From positions 1-64,000 of the forward strand of contig JBEKFQ010000003.1 of NCBI GenBank assembly GCA_050013235.1: a stretch of 64,000 nucleotides of DNA. Reading direction: 5' to 3'. Within the stretch, counting starts at the first letter, position 1. The number at the start of each line of letters is the position of its first letter. Below, one piece after another: positions 36,527-45,720 of the stretch. The notes beneath the pieces were generated by a model that was given only the letters and a program-made list of their open reading frames with translations, had not been told where the DNA came from and did not search any database. Both the position numbers and the translations under genes were made by a program. The DNA is from RH-AL1 sp050013235. Lineage in GTDB: Bacteria; Pseudomonadota; Alphaproteobacteria; Rhizobiales; Beijerinckiaceae.

Positions 36527-37263
36527 GCCGGTCCGGCGTGATCGCGGAGATCGCCTCGGTCGAGTTTCGTTGCGGCCCCCACGATTGGGTTTGGGCGCGC
36601 GAGGAAGCCGCCCAAATCGATGCGCATTGGGCTCGGCGCGTCGCGGCGCAGCCCGGATTATTCGATGGCCGCGTTTTCCTCGCCTCTTCCGTCGAGATCG
36701 AGCCCGGCAACTCCATTCTTCGCGCCGTGGCCTTCGAGACGGATTTTCGCAATTTCTTGGCTTGGCGGGATTTCGGCTTTCCCGGCGAAGGCGTTTTCAA
36801 TCTCTTTTCGATGGGCGCCCTTCTGTCGGCCGATGGGGCTTTCATCACCGGAGAGATGGGGCCTGGCACGGCTTCGGCCGGTCTCCGGTATTTTCCCGCG
36901 GGCACGCCCGATCCTTCCGATGCCCGCGACGGGCAGGTCGATCTCGAAGCCAATGTGCTGCGCGAATTGCGGGAGGAAACCGGCATCGCCCCTGCTGACG
37001 TAACGGTCGAAGCCGGATGGAGCGTGGTCTTCGACGGAGCGCGCATTGCCTGTATGAAGCGCCTGCTTTCGCCCCTATCCGCCGATGATATCGTGACGGG
37101 TTTCAAGCATTTCCACGCTCGCGAGCAGAATCCGGAACTCGCCGCGCTCGTTCCAGTTACGTCAGTGGCCGGCTTCGACGAAAGCGGCATGCCGGGCTTT
37201 ATGACGGCCTATCTCCGCCATGCTTTCGCGGAGGCGTCAGGGGTCAGAGCGCGTTCCGCTTAG
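36523..37263 (+). CDS. NUDIX hydrolase family protein
   Basis: 246 residues. The NUDIX box is partly visible as LEANVLRELREETGIAPAD near residues 146-164, with REXXEE intact. The N-terminal half (about 130 residues) is not recognised. Substrate unknown, presumably a nucleoside diphosphate derivative. It overlaps PhzF by 4 bp. The last five codons and the stop are provided by the start of a palindromic repeat (37246 on), so the native C-terminus may have been altered by the repeat's insertion. Confidence 0.75.
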   Translation: MSRSGVIAEIASVEFRCGPHDWVWAREEAAQIDAHWARRVAAQPGLFDGRVFLASSVEIEPGNSILRAVAFETDFRNFLAWRDFGFPGEGVFNLFSMGALLSADGAFITGEMGPGTASAGLRYFPAGTPDPSDARDGQVDLEANVLRELREETGIAPADVTVEAGWSVVFDGARIACMKRLLSPLSADDIVTGFKHFHAREQNPELAALVPVTSVAGFDESGMPGFMTAYLRHAFAEASGVRARSA

Positions 37264-37561
37264 GGGGGACTGACCAAAGCGCTGAGAAATCGCTCTTTTA
37301 TTACGGAGTTATACTAAAGTCCGGTGACCGCGACCTGTCTTCAGCGTCATTGCGAGCGCAGCGAAGCAATCCATCTTCGTGCAGGGGGCCGGCATGGATT
37401 GCTTCGCTTCGCTCGCAAAGACGGCGCCGTTTCATCCAAAAAATTAGCCGGAGGACAGTCCCCCGCGTCGTGAAGGTCAGAACAGGCGGCGATCACTGTG
37501 GTTTGGTATTAGAGCATGTCATCGATCGAAAAAGTCTGCAACTTTTTCGGGACATGCTCTA
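37246..37561. repeat. Dispersed composite repeat, copy 2, interrupted by a second palindrome
   Basis: The first hairpin half lies at 37246-37310 (AGAGCGCGTTCCGCTTAGGG...) and the second at 37511-37560 (AGAGCATGTCATCGATCGAA...GACATGCTCT). Between them are about 200 bp containing an unrelated 25-bp inverted repeat, 37350-37374 with 37394-37418 (one mismatch; core TTGCGAGCG..GCGAAGCAATCC). In copies 1 and 4 the two halves are adjacent. Confidence 0.75.
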
Positions 37562-37936
37562 GATCCAGTGACCGATGAAAATCATGACCGCGAGGCCCCC
37601 GACTGCGCCGAGTACGATGCGCGAGGCCGTTTGGAATTCGCTCCGGATCGTTTCTTGGAGACCGCCGAGGGTTCTTTCCATGCGGGTCTGCCATTGTTCG
37701 GAACGGCCGAGCTGAGTTTGAACGAGGGCAAGGCCTTTTTCCATTAAGGAAAGTCTTGCCTCGATCGCTTCGATATGAAGATCGGCGTCGCTTTTGATTC
37801 CGGCGGTCTCGGTGACGACCCAAGGCCGCGCGGAAATCGTTTCGTTGCCTTGATCGGCAATGAGGCCAAGGGCTTTCGCCAAGGCATCGATGGAGCCCTC
37901 GGGCGCCCGGGTCAGATTGTTTGTTTCATTATTCAT
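37559..37936 (-). CDS. Small membrane protein with coiled coil
   Basis: About 125 residues from MNNETNNLTRAPEGSIDALA. An Ala/Glu-rich coiled coil lies near residues 58-100 (IEAIEARLSLMEKGLALVQ), and a single C-terminal membrane helix (RIVLGAVGGLAVMIFIGHWI) ends at the stop, giving a tail-anchored topology. The TAG stop is formed by the edge of the adjacent palindromic repeat. No family recognised. Confidence 0.6.
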   Translation of the reverse strand: MNNETNNLTRAPEGSIDALAKALGLIADQGNETISARPWVVTETAGIKSDADLHIEAIEARLSLMEKGLALVQTQLGRSEQWQTRMERTLGGLQETIRSEFQTASRIVLGAVGGLAVMIFIGHWI

Positions 37937-38091
37937 ACCGCATATATAAAGCAAATTCCGCCACGAATAAACTGCCTTTGAAGCAAAACAGGGCTCCTGG
38001 CCTCAGCGCCACAAGTTTCGCGCAAGTTCAACAAGTTTCGCGCAAGGTTAGAACGGCGCGCCGCCAAAATGCCGTGGCGGCTCGCCTTCAT

Positions 38092-39480
38092 TCATGCCGC
38101 CGTTTTTGCCTTCCCGGCTTCAGGCGGCACAAGCGGAGAGGCCACGAGTTTGGCGTGGTCCAAAACGGTCTGGCTGGCATAGGCCATCGAGAATTGCGCC
38201 AGGGCTTCGTCCATCACGCTGTTCTTGCCCAAATAGCCGGAGATCACCACTGGGTCTCCGGTGCGCGCATGGGCGCGGGCCAGCGTGCGTCCGCAGAGTG
38301 TCGCATAGGAGGTGAGAGACTTGCTTTCGATCAGTTCGGCCAATGACCCAAGGCGCCGATTTTTCAGCTGGCGGAAGTAAAACTGGCGGCCGGTTTCATC
38401 CTGTGTCCAGCCGAGGAAGGGATCGCTGGCGGCTTGCATCGCGCGCTGTCCTTCGACGACGCGTTGGCCTTGGTTGGCGTAAAACGTTTGCTTCGAGGCG
38501 AGCGGCGCGATGACGCTCTCCCAAGCTTGCTTCAGTTGAAGGATGAGCGGCTCGTTGTCGGGGGTCGCGAGGAGGCCAACCGCGCAATAGGTTCCGACAC
38601 TGCCAACCCCGACTACCTTGAAGGCGACATCGCGAATGCGGTAGCGATCGAGAAGAAGGCGCCGGTCGGGCAGTAAGGTCGCTTTGTAGCTGGCGAGCAA
38701 GGCGGCGTTCAGCACGCGATCGACCGCCTGACCGTCCGCCCCCACGTGGAAGATGGCTGGCGGCTTGTCGCCAATGACGATATTTCCTGACTTGGTGATG
38801 GTGAAATCGGGAAAATCACCGGCCGGCTTCGCGCTTTTTTCGGCCTTGATGAGCTGGGCGAGCACTTTTGTTTCGAGTGCTTGATTCTCGAGCATGGTGA
38901 GTTCGCTCGTGAGATCGATGCAGACGCGCCAGACATCCAGCGGCGATTTCTCCGCGAGTTCGGCCATGAAGGTCCGGTACGATTTCGCCGCGCTTTGCGC
39001 GATCGCTTGGGCCTTCTTGCCGCCGAGCCCCGAATCTTGCGCGGCGACCGCTAAGCTGGCGCAAAGCCGCTTCAGATCGAGAGTGAAATCGGCGCCAGGG
39101 TAGGTTTCATCGAAATCGTTGATATCGAAGAGAACCCGGTTCTCCGGTGTTAGGAAGGCGCCGAAATTCAGGAGATGGCAATCGCCGCAGGCTTGCACGT
39201 TGGCGCCAACTGGGCGGTGCGCCGCGAGGTCATGGGCCATCAAGGCGGCTGCGCCGCGATAGAAGGTGAAGGGCGATACGCTCATACGCTTGTAGCGTTC
39301 GGACACCAGGGAGGCCACGCGCCTGGAATCGCTGGCGGTCAGGACAGGAAGCGGATCGCGATGCGGGTCCGGCGTGAAATCGGCGTGGCTCTCGCGGGAG
39401 ACCGCCTCCCGCAGGGCTTTGCCCGCGTTGTAGCGCGCGGCGCGCGTCGAGGCGTTGGTTTCGATTTGGTCTTGTTTCAT
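38092..39480 (-). CDS. DUF2252 family protein
   Basis: About 462 residues. MSVSPFTFYRGAAALMAHDL, then CGDCHLLNFGAFLTPENRVLFDINDFDET, is diagnostic of DUF2252. The latter segment resembles the catalytic HxDxxxxN and DxD motifs of aminoglycoside-phosphotransferase/kinase-like folds, so a kinase-like role is plausible but unproven. ARAHARTGDPVVISGYLG lies near the C-terminus. Met codon at 39480 chosen; a further 40 codons upstream are out of family. No obvious operon partner. Confidence 0.85.
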   Translation of the reverse strand: MKQDQIETNASTRAARYNAGKALREAVSRESHADFTPDPHRDPLPVLTASDSRRVASLVSERYKRMSVSPFTFYRGAAALMAHDLAAHRPVGANVQACGDCHLLNFGAFLTPENRVLFDINDFDETYPGADFTLDLKRLCASLAVAAQDSGLGGKKAQAIAQSAAKSYRTFMAELAEKSPLDVWRVCIDLTSELTMLENQALETKVLAQLIKAEKSAKPAGDFPDFTITKSGNIVIGDKPPAIFHVGADGQAVDRVLNAALLASYKATLLPDRRLLLDRYRIRDVAFKVVGVGSVGTYCAVGLLATPDNEPLILQLKQAWESVIAPLASKQTFYANQGQRVVEGQRAMQAASDPFLGWTQDETGRQFYFRQLKNRRLGSLAELIESKSLTSYATLCGRTLARAHARTGDPVVISGYLGKNSVMDEALAQFSMAYASQTVLDHAKLVASPLVPPEAGKAKTAA

Positions 39481-39873
39481 GGTTCCCGTCCCGTGGCGCT
39501 GGCAACGAGGCTGCCAAAGTTGCTTTGATTTTATGGGATAGCATGGCGGGAACATATTACCCAAAAGCGGTTTTCTGCTGGCGTGCGGAATATGTTCCAA
39601 ATGACATCCATCGATAGGTCGAGGCCATGCCGTCTGGGAGATAGGTTGCCCATTCTGGGTCGAGCGCCTTTATGGCGTTTTCCGTTAAACCATTAATGAC
39701 GCACTTACGACCAGTTAATCCACCGGTTCTTGTGAAAGACAACGTTTACAATGTATCAAGCTTAACAAACAAATATTCCGTAAATTTCGAAGCTCATGAT
39801 CGAGCCTCGTTACGCTTTTTAAGCCTTTGGGGTTAGTCGTTACAACAGAAGCGAACTTTGAGAGCGTAAATCT
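39481..39873. other. AT-rich intergenic promoter region upstream of the biosynthetic cluster
   Basis: About 390 bp between the divergent DUF2252 gene and the first carrier-protein gene. The right half is AT-rich (AACAAACAAATATTCCGTAAA near 39765-39785) compared with the surrounding coding DNA. It likely holds the cluster's leftmost promoter. No coding frame is convincing. Confidence 0.4.
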
Positions 39874-40119
39874 ATGCCGATCCGATCCGTGGTGTTTCAA
39901 GAAATCCAAACGGTCGCCGCCGAGCAAAAGAAGGTTTTAGCGCCGTTGGACGATACGGCCCCGCTGTTGACGCTGGGGCTCGACTCCCTTGGTTTCGCGA
40001 TCCTTGTCGCGCGGCTCGAGGAGAAGCTCGGTCGCGATCCCTTCTCGGTATCGGACGAGATCGAATTTCCGGTGACGGTTGGCGATCTCGTGCGGCTTTA
40101 CGAATATGCGAACGTCTGA
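39874..40119 (+). CDS. Acyl carrier protein 1 of the biosynthetic cluster
   Basis: 81 residues of the phosphopantetheine carrier-protein fold. The attachment site is GLDSLGFAILV with Ser38. It should hold an acyl or aminoacyl thioester for the neighbouring enzymes after modification by a phosphopantetheinyl transferase, which is not encoded in the window. Its stop lies inside the next gene (14-bp overlap), so it is translationally coupled to the adenylate-forming ligase, its probable loading enzyme. Confidence 0.9.
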   Translation: MPIRSVVFQEIQTVAAEQKKVLAPLDDTAPLLTLGLDSLGFAILVARLEEKLGRDPFSVSDEIEFPVTVGDLVRLYEYANV

Positions 40120-41512
40120 GATCCCTGCGCTTTCACGTGCTCTGGCGCGGGCGCATGGAGCGGCGCCGGGTGTTTTTTCCGATCGCGATCATAGTTTCGA
40201 TCCCGCGGCTCTGATCGCGGGCTCCAGCCTTGGCGGCCACGCCCGCGCGCTGGCAGGCCGTTGCGTGCTCATTGCCACGCATGGCCAAATCGAAGCGGCG
40301 CTGGCGATGATCGAACTGGATGGCATCGCAAGCCGGATCGTCATTGCGCCGCCGGATGTGAAAGAGAGTGACCTGCAAGCCATGATCGCCGATGCGGGCG
40401 TCGAGGCGATTATCGCCGATGGGCCTGGGGACTTTGCGACCACCGGTCTTCCGCGTGTCGTCTGCCGGCTGCCTATTGTGCCAATCGGGGAGAAACCGCG
40501 AATCGGGTTGGAAACCGAATGGGTGCTGCTGACGTCGGGGACGACCGGCCGGCCCAAGATGGCCGTGCACAGGCTGAACGGTTTGACGGGCGCCATCAGC
40601 GACACGCCCGTGCTCGGCGCGGCGCCGGTCTGGGCCACATTCTACGACATCCGGCGTTACGGCGGTCTGCAGATATTTCTGCGCGCGGTGCTTGGCGGCG
40701 GTTCTTTGATTCTGTCGCGCCCCGGCGAATCCATCTCCTGTCATCTCCACCGGTTGGGCGAAAGCGGCGTCACGCATATTTCGGGAACGCCGTCGCATTG
40801 GCGCCGCGTCTTGATAAGCCAGTTCATGCACGCCATGGCGCCGGCCTATATCCGCTTGTCCGGCGAAATTGCCGACCAAGCCGTGCTCGATGCGTTGCAC
40901 GAGGCCTATCCCCATGCCGCGATCGGCCATGCCTATGCCTCGACAGAGGCCGGGGTTGGTTTTGACGTCAACGATGGTTTAGAGGGTTTTCCCGTCGCCT
41001 TCACGGAGCGCCAGGGCGGACCGGTGGAGATGAAAGTCGTCGACGGTTCGTTGCGGATTCGCTCGCCACGCACCGCCACGCGCTACGCGGGACCGGCAAC
41101 GGCGGGGCTGGCTGACGCCGATGGCTTCGTCGATACCGGCGATATGCTGGAGCAGCGCGGTAGCCGCTACTATTTTGCCGGGCGTCGCAATGGGATCGTG
41201 AATGTCGGCGGGCTCAAGGTTCATCCCGAGGAGGTCGAAGCCGCGATTAACGGCCATCCAAAAGTCCTCATGTCCCTCGTCAGCGCGCGAAAAAATCCGT
41301 TTACGGGCTCTATCGTCGTTGCCGATGTCGTGATCGATCATGACGCGGCCACCGCTCTGGCGGAAAGCGAGTCCGGCTGCATAACGCTCAAGACCGAAAT
41401 ATTGGAGGTCTGCCGGAACTCGCTCGAGCGTCAAAAGGTCCCGGTTTCGATTCGATTTGTGCCCGCCCTGGATATGACGCCGGGCGGAAAGTTGAGGCGG
41501 TTTCATGCGTAA
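40106..41512 (+). CDS. Adenylate-forming acyl/aminoacyl ligase
   Basis: 468 residues of the ANL superfamily, somewhat shorter than usual acyl-CoA synthetases. Visible: P-loop LLTSGTTGRPKMAVH, IGHAYASTEAGVGF (A5), FVDTGDMLEQRGSRYYFAGR (A7-A8), NVGGLKVHPEEVE (hinge), and a C-terminal catalytic Lys in PGGKLRRF. It activates a carboxylate as adenylate and, judged by the overlap with the carrier-protein gene, probably loads that protein. The substrate cannot be read from the sequence. Start ATG 40106 lies within the carrier-protein gene. The 3' end overlaps the SDR start by 8 bp. Confidence 0.85.
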   Translation: MRTSEIPALSRALARAHGAAPGVFSDRDHSFDPAALIAGSSLGGHARALAGRCVLIATHGQIEAALAMIELDGIASRIVIAPPDVKESDLQAMIADAGVEAIIADGPGDFATTGLPRVVCRLPIVPIGEKPRIGLETEWVLLTSGTTGRPKMAVHRLNGLTGAISDTPVLGAAPVWATFYDIRRYGGLQIFLRAVLGGGSLILSRPGESISCHLHRLGESGVTHISGTPSHWRRVLISQFMHAMAPAYIRLSGEIADQAVLDALHEAYPHAAIGHAYASTEAGVGFDVNDGLEGFPVAFTERQGGPVEMKVVDGSLRIRSPRTATRYAGPATAGLADADGFVDTGDMLEQRGSRYYFAGRRNGIVNVGGLKVHPEEVEAAINGHPKVLMSLVSARKNPFTGSIVVADVVIDHDAATALAESESGCITLKTEILEVCRNSLERQKVPVSIRFVPALDMTPGGKLRRFHA

Positions 41513-42239
41513 TGTCATCGTCACGGGCGGCAGCCGCGGTCTTGGCCTCGGCATGGCGCGCGGGCTTGCCGCCTCTGGATTCTCGGTGATCGCGATTGCC
41601 CGCTCGCGTACGGATGATCTCGAAAAGGCCGCGCAAGAGGCTGTTGTGGCGGGAACGGGCGCGATTCACTTTCTCCCCTTCGACTTTGCCAATCTCGATG
41701 AAATTCCCGCTTTGTTTGCCGCCTTGCGCGAGCGGCATGGTCCTATCTACGGGCTCGTGAACAATGCGGGGATTGGCACCGAAGGCGTGCTTGCCACGAT
41801 GGAAGCCTCGAAGATCGAGGCTTTGGTGAGAATTAATACAATCGCCCCGCTCATCGTGACCAAACATGCCGTGCGTTCGATGATGTCGGCTGGGAGCGGA
41901 CGCATTGTCAATATCAGCTCGATCATCGCATCGACGGGCTATAGCGGATTGTCCGTCTATGCCGCGACGAAAGCATCGCTGATTGGGTTCACCAAATCCC
42001 TTGCGCGTGAGGTCGGGACGCTTGGAATTACGGTTAACGCTGTTGCACCGGGATTTGTCGAGACCAGCATGACCGGCGGCATGGACGATGCGCATCGCGC
42101 GACGATCGCGCGGCGTAGCGCGTTGAAGCGACTGCCCGACGTCGCCGATGTCGTGCATGCCGTCGATTATCTCATGAGCGACAAGGCGCGGAATGTGACC
42201 GGAACCGTGCTCACTGTCGATGCCGGAAATACGGCGTGA
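41505..42239 (+). CDS. Short-chain dehydrogenase/reductase (FabG-like)
   Basis: 244 residues. Rossmann motif TGGSRGLG (7-14), NNAG (86-89), and a catalytic triad of Ser near 138, Tyr152 and Lys156 (YAATK). The end, GTVLTVDAGNTA, is typical of the FabG-like classical SDRs. It probably reduces a ketone on a carrier-bound or free intermediate with NAD(P)H. It overlaps the ligase by 8 bp, forming a tight three-gene unit with the carrier protein. The stop is followed by a duplicate of its last 17 bases at 42252. Confidence 0.9.
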   Translation: MRNVIVTGGSRGLGLGMARGLAASGFSVIAIARSRTDDLEKAAQEAVVAGTGAIHFLPFDFANLDEIPALFAALRERHGPIYGLVNNAGIGTEGVLATMEASKIEALVRINTIAPLIVTKHAVRSMMSAGSGRIVNISSIIASTGYSGLSVYAATKASLIGFTKSLAREVGTLGITVNAVAPGFVETSMTGGMDDAHRATIARRSALKRLPDVADVVHAVDYLMSDKARNVTGTVLTVDAGNTA

Positions 42240-42428
42240 TCTGCCGTTTTTCCGGAAATACGGCGTGACATGACGCTTTACAGATCGCGCGGACGATTGC
42301 GTTAACCCGGCGGTATGCTCGAATCACGATCGCTGCGGATTTCTCTTCGATTGCGTGTATAATCCTCCCTATCGGCTGGGCAGGCCAGATCGATATTTGC
42401 ACGAGCATTCCGGCGGAGGTTTGGGTTC

Positions 42429-43730
42429 ATGCGTAGCGAGACAATCGCATTGCATAGCGGTTACGACACCGATCCCACGACCAAATCCGTCGCGGTGCCG
42501 ATCTATCAAACCGTCGCCTATGAATTCGATAGTGCCGATCATGGCGCGGCCCTTTTCAATTTGGAGGCCGAGGGATTTAGATATAGCCGCATCGCCAATC
42601 CGACTTGCGCCATCTTGGAACGCCGGGTCGCGGCACTGGAAGGCGGGGCTGCCGCGCTCGTGACCAGCTCCGGCCAGGCCGCCCTGAACTATGCCCTTGT
42701 CAATCTCGCGGATTGCGGCGGCAATATCGTTTCGGTCCCGCAGCTCTATGGAACGACCCATACGCTCTTGTCCCACGTGTTGCCACGGCAAGGCATCTCG
42801 GCACGCTTCGCGGCAAGCGATCATCCCAGCGCCATCGCCGAATTGATCGACGGCGAGACGCGCGCCGTGTTTTGCGAAAGCATCGGAAATCCCGCCGGCA
42901 ATATTTGCGACATCGCCGCCTTGGCCGCGATCGCCCACGCTCATGGCGTGCCGTTGGTTGTCGATAATACGGTCGCGACGCCAATTCTCTTCCGGCCGAT
43001 TGAACATGGCGCGGATCTTGTCGTGCAATCTCTTACCAAATTCATGGGTGGCCATGGAACGACCATGGGCGGCGCGGTGATCGATAGCGGGCGCTTCCCA
43101 TGGGCCGAAAATGCCGCCCGGTTCCCGATGTTCACGACGCCCGACGCGTCCTACCACGGCATGGTCTATACAGATCACTTCGGGCCTCAGGCCTATATTC
43201 AGCGCTGCCGCAGCGTCTATCAACGCACGACCGGCGCGGTGCTCCCGCCTTTGAGCGCCTTTCTGCTGTTGCAAGGGATCGAAACCGTCGCCTTGCGCAT
43301 GGAACGGCATGTCGAGAATGCCTGTGCCGTCGCGAATTTTTTACGCCGAGATCCCCGGATCGCATGGGTGAATTACGCCGGTTTTGAGGATAGCCCCTAT
43401 CGCGCCCTGTCGTTGAAATATATGGGCGGGAAGGCCTCGCCACTGTTCACCTTCGGTGTCGTGGGAGGGCTCGAGGCGGGAAAAGCCTTTTACGATGCGT
43501 TGAAACTGATCAAGCGTCTCGTCAATATCGGCGATGTCAAATCCTTGGCGTGCCATCCCGCTTCGACGACTCACCGGCAAATGTCCGCGAGCGAGCAGCG
43601 CGATGCCGGGGTGACGCCCGATCTCATTCGCGTCAGCATCGGCATCGAACATATCGACGATATTATCGGGGATATCGATCAGGCGCTCGACGCCGCGCGT
43701 GAATCATTCCACCGCGCTGCCGCGGAATAG
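42429..43730 (+). CDS. O-acylhomoserine sulfhydrylase-like PLP enzyme
   Basis: 433 residues of the Cys/Met metabolism PLP family. Lys204 in SLTKFMGGHGTTMGG is the Schiff-base lysine, VVDNTVATP contains the PLP-binding Asp, and LNYALVNLADCGGNIVS matches O-acetyl/O-succinylhomoserine sulfhydrylases (MetY/MetZ). The reaction is gamma-replacement on an activated homoserine. Its neighbour is a homoserine O-acyltransferase, so both steps are present. In this cluster context the incoming nucleophile could be sulfide or something else, as in the RtxA-type enzyme of rhizobitoxine synthesis. A good GGAGG precedes the ATG. Confidence 0.88.
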   Translation: MRSETIALHSGYDTDPTTKSVAVPIYQTVAYEFDSADHGAALFNLEAEGFRYSRIANPTCAILERRVAALEGGAAALVTSSGQAALNYALVNLADCGGNIVSVPQLYGTTHTLLSHVLPRQGISARFAASDHPSAIAELIDGETRAVFCESIGNPAGNICDIAALAAIAHAHGVPLVVDNTVATPILFRPIEHGADLVVQSLTKFMGGHGTTMGGAVIDSGRFPWAENAARFPMFTTPDASYHGMVYTDHFGPQAYIQRCRSVYQRTTGAVLPPLSAFLLLQGIETVALRMERHVENACAVANFLRRDPRIAWVNYAGFEDSPYRALSLKYMGGKASPLFTFGVVGGLEAGKAFYDALKLIKRLVNIGDVKSLACHPASTTHRQMSASEQRDAGVTPDLIRVSIGIEHIDDIIGDIDQALDAARESFHRAAAE

Positions 43731-43740
43731 AGGCGCATCG

Positions 43741-44724
43741 ATGCCAGTTTTGCTTGAAGCCCGTAGCCTTGACGACAACAACCATGCAAATGGTATAATG
43801 CCGCCCGGCGATTGTCTGGAAATCGGGTTGCTTAATAATTTGGGGGATGGCGGGCTAGCCAGCGGCGAGCGTCAATTCATTTCGCTTCTCGAGGCCGCGG
43901 CAGGCGATGCCGTCGTCCGTCTCACGCTTTATTCCTTGCCGCAGATCCGTCGCAGCCAAGCCACGCGGGAACGGATTCGAGGGATGTACTCGAGCATGTC
44001 GAGCATGCTCTCCGGGCGTTTGGATGGTTTGATCGTGACCGGCGCCGAGCCTTTGGCCGCGGATCTCCCCGGCGAGACCTTTTGGCGCAGTCTGACCGAA
44101 GTCATGGATTGGGCGGAGCATCACACTATCTCGACGATATGGTCATGCCTCGCCGCGCATGCCGCCGTGCTGCATCTCGATGGTATTCCGCGCCTGCCGC
44201 TTCCCGCGAAGCAGTCGGGAATTTATGCGCTTCAGCGAACAGGCGACCATGAATTGCTTGCTGGGACTGGCGGCGGCGGCGCTTCCTATCATGCCCCGCA
44301 TTCTCGGTTCAATGGCTTGGACGCTTCGATTCTCGAATGCCACGGCTATCAGGTTCTGACCCAGTCGCGAGCCGTTGGGGTCGACACGTTCGTGAAAAAA
44401 TGGGGGAGCCTCTTTGTCTATCTCCAGGGTCATCCCGAATATGACGCGCCGGCGCTGACACGCGAATACCGGCGCGATATCTTGCGTTTCTTGACCGAGG
44501 AGTCCGGCCGCTATCCCGCGATGCCCGAGAACTATTTCCGGGACGACGTGGAATTGCGATTGCGGGATTTCGAAATGCTGGCGCGGATCGAGCGAAGGCC
44601 GGAGACCATGTTTTCATTCCCCGTGAGCATCATGGGCGATGGAATCAAGACCGAACGCTGGCGCCAAGACGCGACGATTCTGATCCACAATTGGTTACAA
44701 TATCTCCGCGCGCAAAAGTCCTGA
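43741..44724 (+). CDS. Homoserine O-acyltransferase, MetA type
   Basis: About 327 residues of the homoserine O-succinyl/acetyltransferase family in the glutamine-amidotransferase-like fold. Catalytic Cys136 is in WSCLAAHAAVLH, and His231 and Glu233 are in QGHPEYDAPALT; DGLIVTGAEP and APHSRFNGL are family blocks. It activates homoserine with succinyl- or acetyl-CoA (which one depends on a single active-site residue I have not aligned). It should supply the neighbouring sulfhydrylase-like enzyme. Start ATG 43741 has AGAGG 8 bp upstream. The N-terminus is rather divergent from housekeeping MetA. Confidence 0.85.
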   Translation: MPVLLEARSLDDNNHANGIMPPGDCLEIGLLNNLGDGGLASGERQFISLLEAAAGDAVVRLTLYSLPQIRRSQATRERIRGMYSSMSSMLSGRLDGLIVTGAEPLAADLPGETFWRSLTEVMDWAEHHTISTIWSCLAAHAAVLHLDGIPRLPLPAKQSGIYALQRTGDHELLAGTGGGGASYHAPHSRFNGLDASILECHGYQVLTQSRAVGVDTFVKKWGSLFVYLQGHPEYDAPALTREYRRDILRFLTEESGRYPAMPENYFRDDVELRLRDFEMLARIERRPETMFSFPVSIMGDGIKTERWRQDATILIHNWLQYLRAQKS

Positions 44725-44757
44725 GTCGAGACAGCGCCAGGAGGGGAGTTTAAGGCC

Positions 44758-45642
44758 ATGGCGATTCTCAAACCATCCGCCGCGATGACGCCGACCTGGA
44801 CCTTTTTCGAGGGCGAGTGGCAGTCCGGCAATGTTGCGATCATGGGGTCGCGGACTCATGCGGCTTGGCTTGGCTCCATGGTGTTCGATGGCGCCCGTGC
44901 CTTCGAGGGGGTAACGCCCGATCTCGGTCTGCACTGCCAAAGGGTCAATGCCTCGGCTGCGAGCTTCTTTCTGCAGCCCGTCGTGCCCGTCGAACGTTGG
45001 CTCGACCTTGCCCATGAAGGCATAAAACGATTCCCGCCGAAGAGCGAACTCTATATCCGGCCGATGTATTGGGCGGAGGATGGCGCGGCTGGCGGCGGCG
45101 TGCGCTTCGATCCCGGTTCGACGCGCTGGTGTCTTTGCATTTACGAGGCCGCGCTTCCCGTGCCGACGGGGACCGCGATTACATTGTCGCCCTATCGTCG
45201 CCCAACGCGCGAAACCGCGCCGGTCGAGGCCAAGGCGGGGTGTCTCTATCCCAACAATTCGCATGCCCTGATCGAGGCCTATCGCCGGGGCTTCGGGAAT
45301 TGCTTGCTGCGAGACATGCTCGGGAATATTGCCGAACTCGCCAATTCCAATGTCTTTCTCGCAAGCGATGGCGTCGTTTACACCCCGGCGTCGAACGGCA
45401 CGTTTTTGAGTGGGATCACGCGAAACCGCGTCATCGGTCTCCTTGCGAAAGCCGGGGTTCCCGTGGTCGAGTCGGTGCTTCGCTACAGCGATTTCAAGAC
45501 CGCCAGCGAAATCTTCTCGACCGGCAATTTCTTGAAAGTCGCGCCGATCACGCGGATCGACGACCGCAATTTGGAGCCCGGTCCATTTTATAAGCTCGCC
45601 CGCGAACTCTATTGGGATTTCGCCCACCGCACGTCCCATTAG
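44758..45642 (+). CDS. Class IV aminotransferase (BCAT/ADCL-like)
   Basis: 294 residues. GSMVFDGARAFEGVTPD is the fold type IV start, Lys159 in EAKAGCLYPNN the PLP lysine, and GNIAELANSNVFLASDGVVYTPAS the conserved C-terminal block. The family includes branched-chain aminotransferases, D-amino-acid aminotransferases and aminodeoxychorismate lyase; similarity in the first 60 residues favours the branched-chain type. In the cluster it probably interconverts an amino acid and its 2-oxo acid. A strong AGGAGGGGAG precedes the ATG. It is the last gene of the rightward block. Confidence 0.85.
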   Translation: MAILKPSAAMTPTWTFFEGEWQSGNVAIMGSRTHAAWLGSMVFDGARAFEGVTPDLGLHCQRVNASAASFFLQPVVPVERWLDLAHEGIKRFPPKSELYIRPMYWAEDGAAGGGVRFDPGSTRWCLCIYEAALPVPTGTAITLSPYRRPTRETAPVEAKAGCLYPNNSHALIEAYRRGFGNCLLRDMLGNIAELANSNVFLASDGVVYTPASNGTFLSGITRNRVIGLLAKAGVPVVESVLRYSDFKTASEIFSTGNFLKVAPITRIDDRNLEPGPFYKLARELYWDFAHRTSH

Positions 45643-45662
45643 GCCGTAAGCTTCTGGCCTCT

Positions 45663-45720
45663 TAAAAAGAGAGCGAGTTCTTATCGCTTTGGTGAGTCCA
45701 CCAAAGCGGAACGCGCTCTA
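45663..45720. repeat. Dispersed composite repeat, copy 3 (half, inverted)
   Basis: On the reverse strand it reads TAGAGCGCGTTCCGCTTTGG followed by TGGACTCACCAAAGCGATAAGAA, a clean hairpin equivalent to the first half of the other copies. It lies between convergent genes, where it can act as a bidirectional terminator, and its first TAG is the stop codon of the TPP enzyme gene. Confidence 0.75.
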
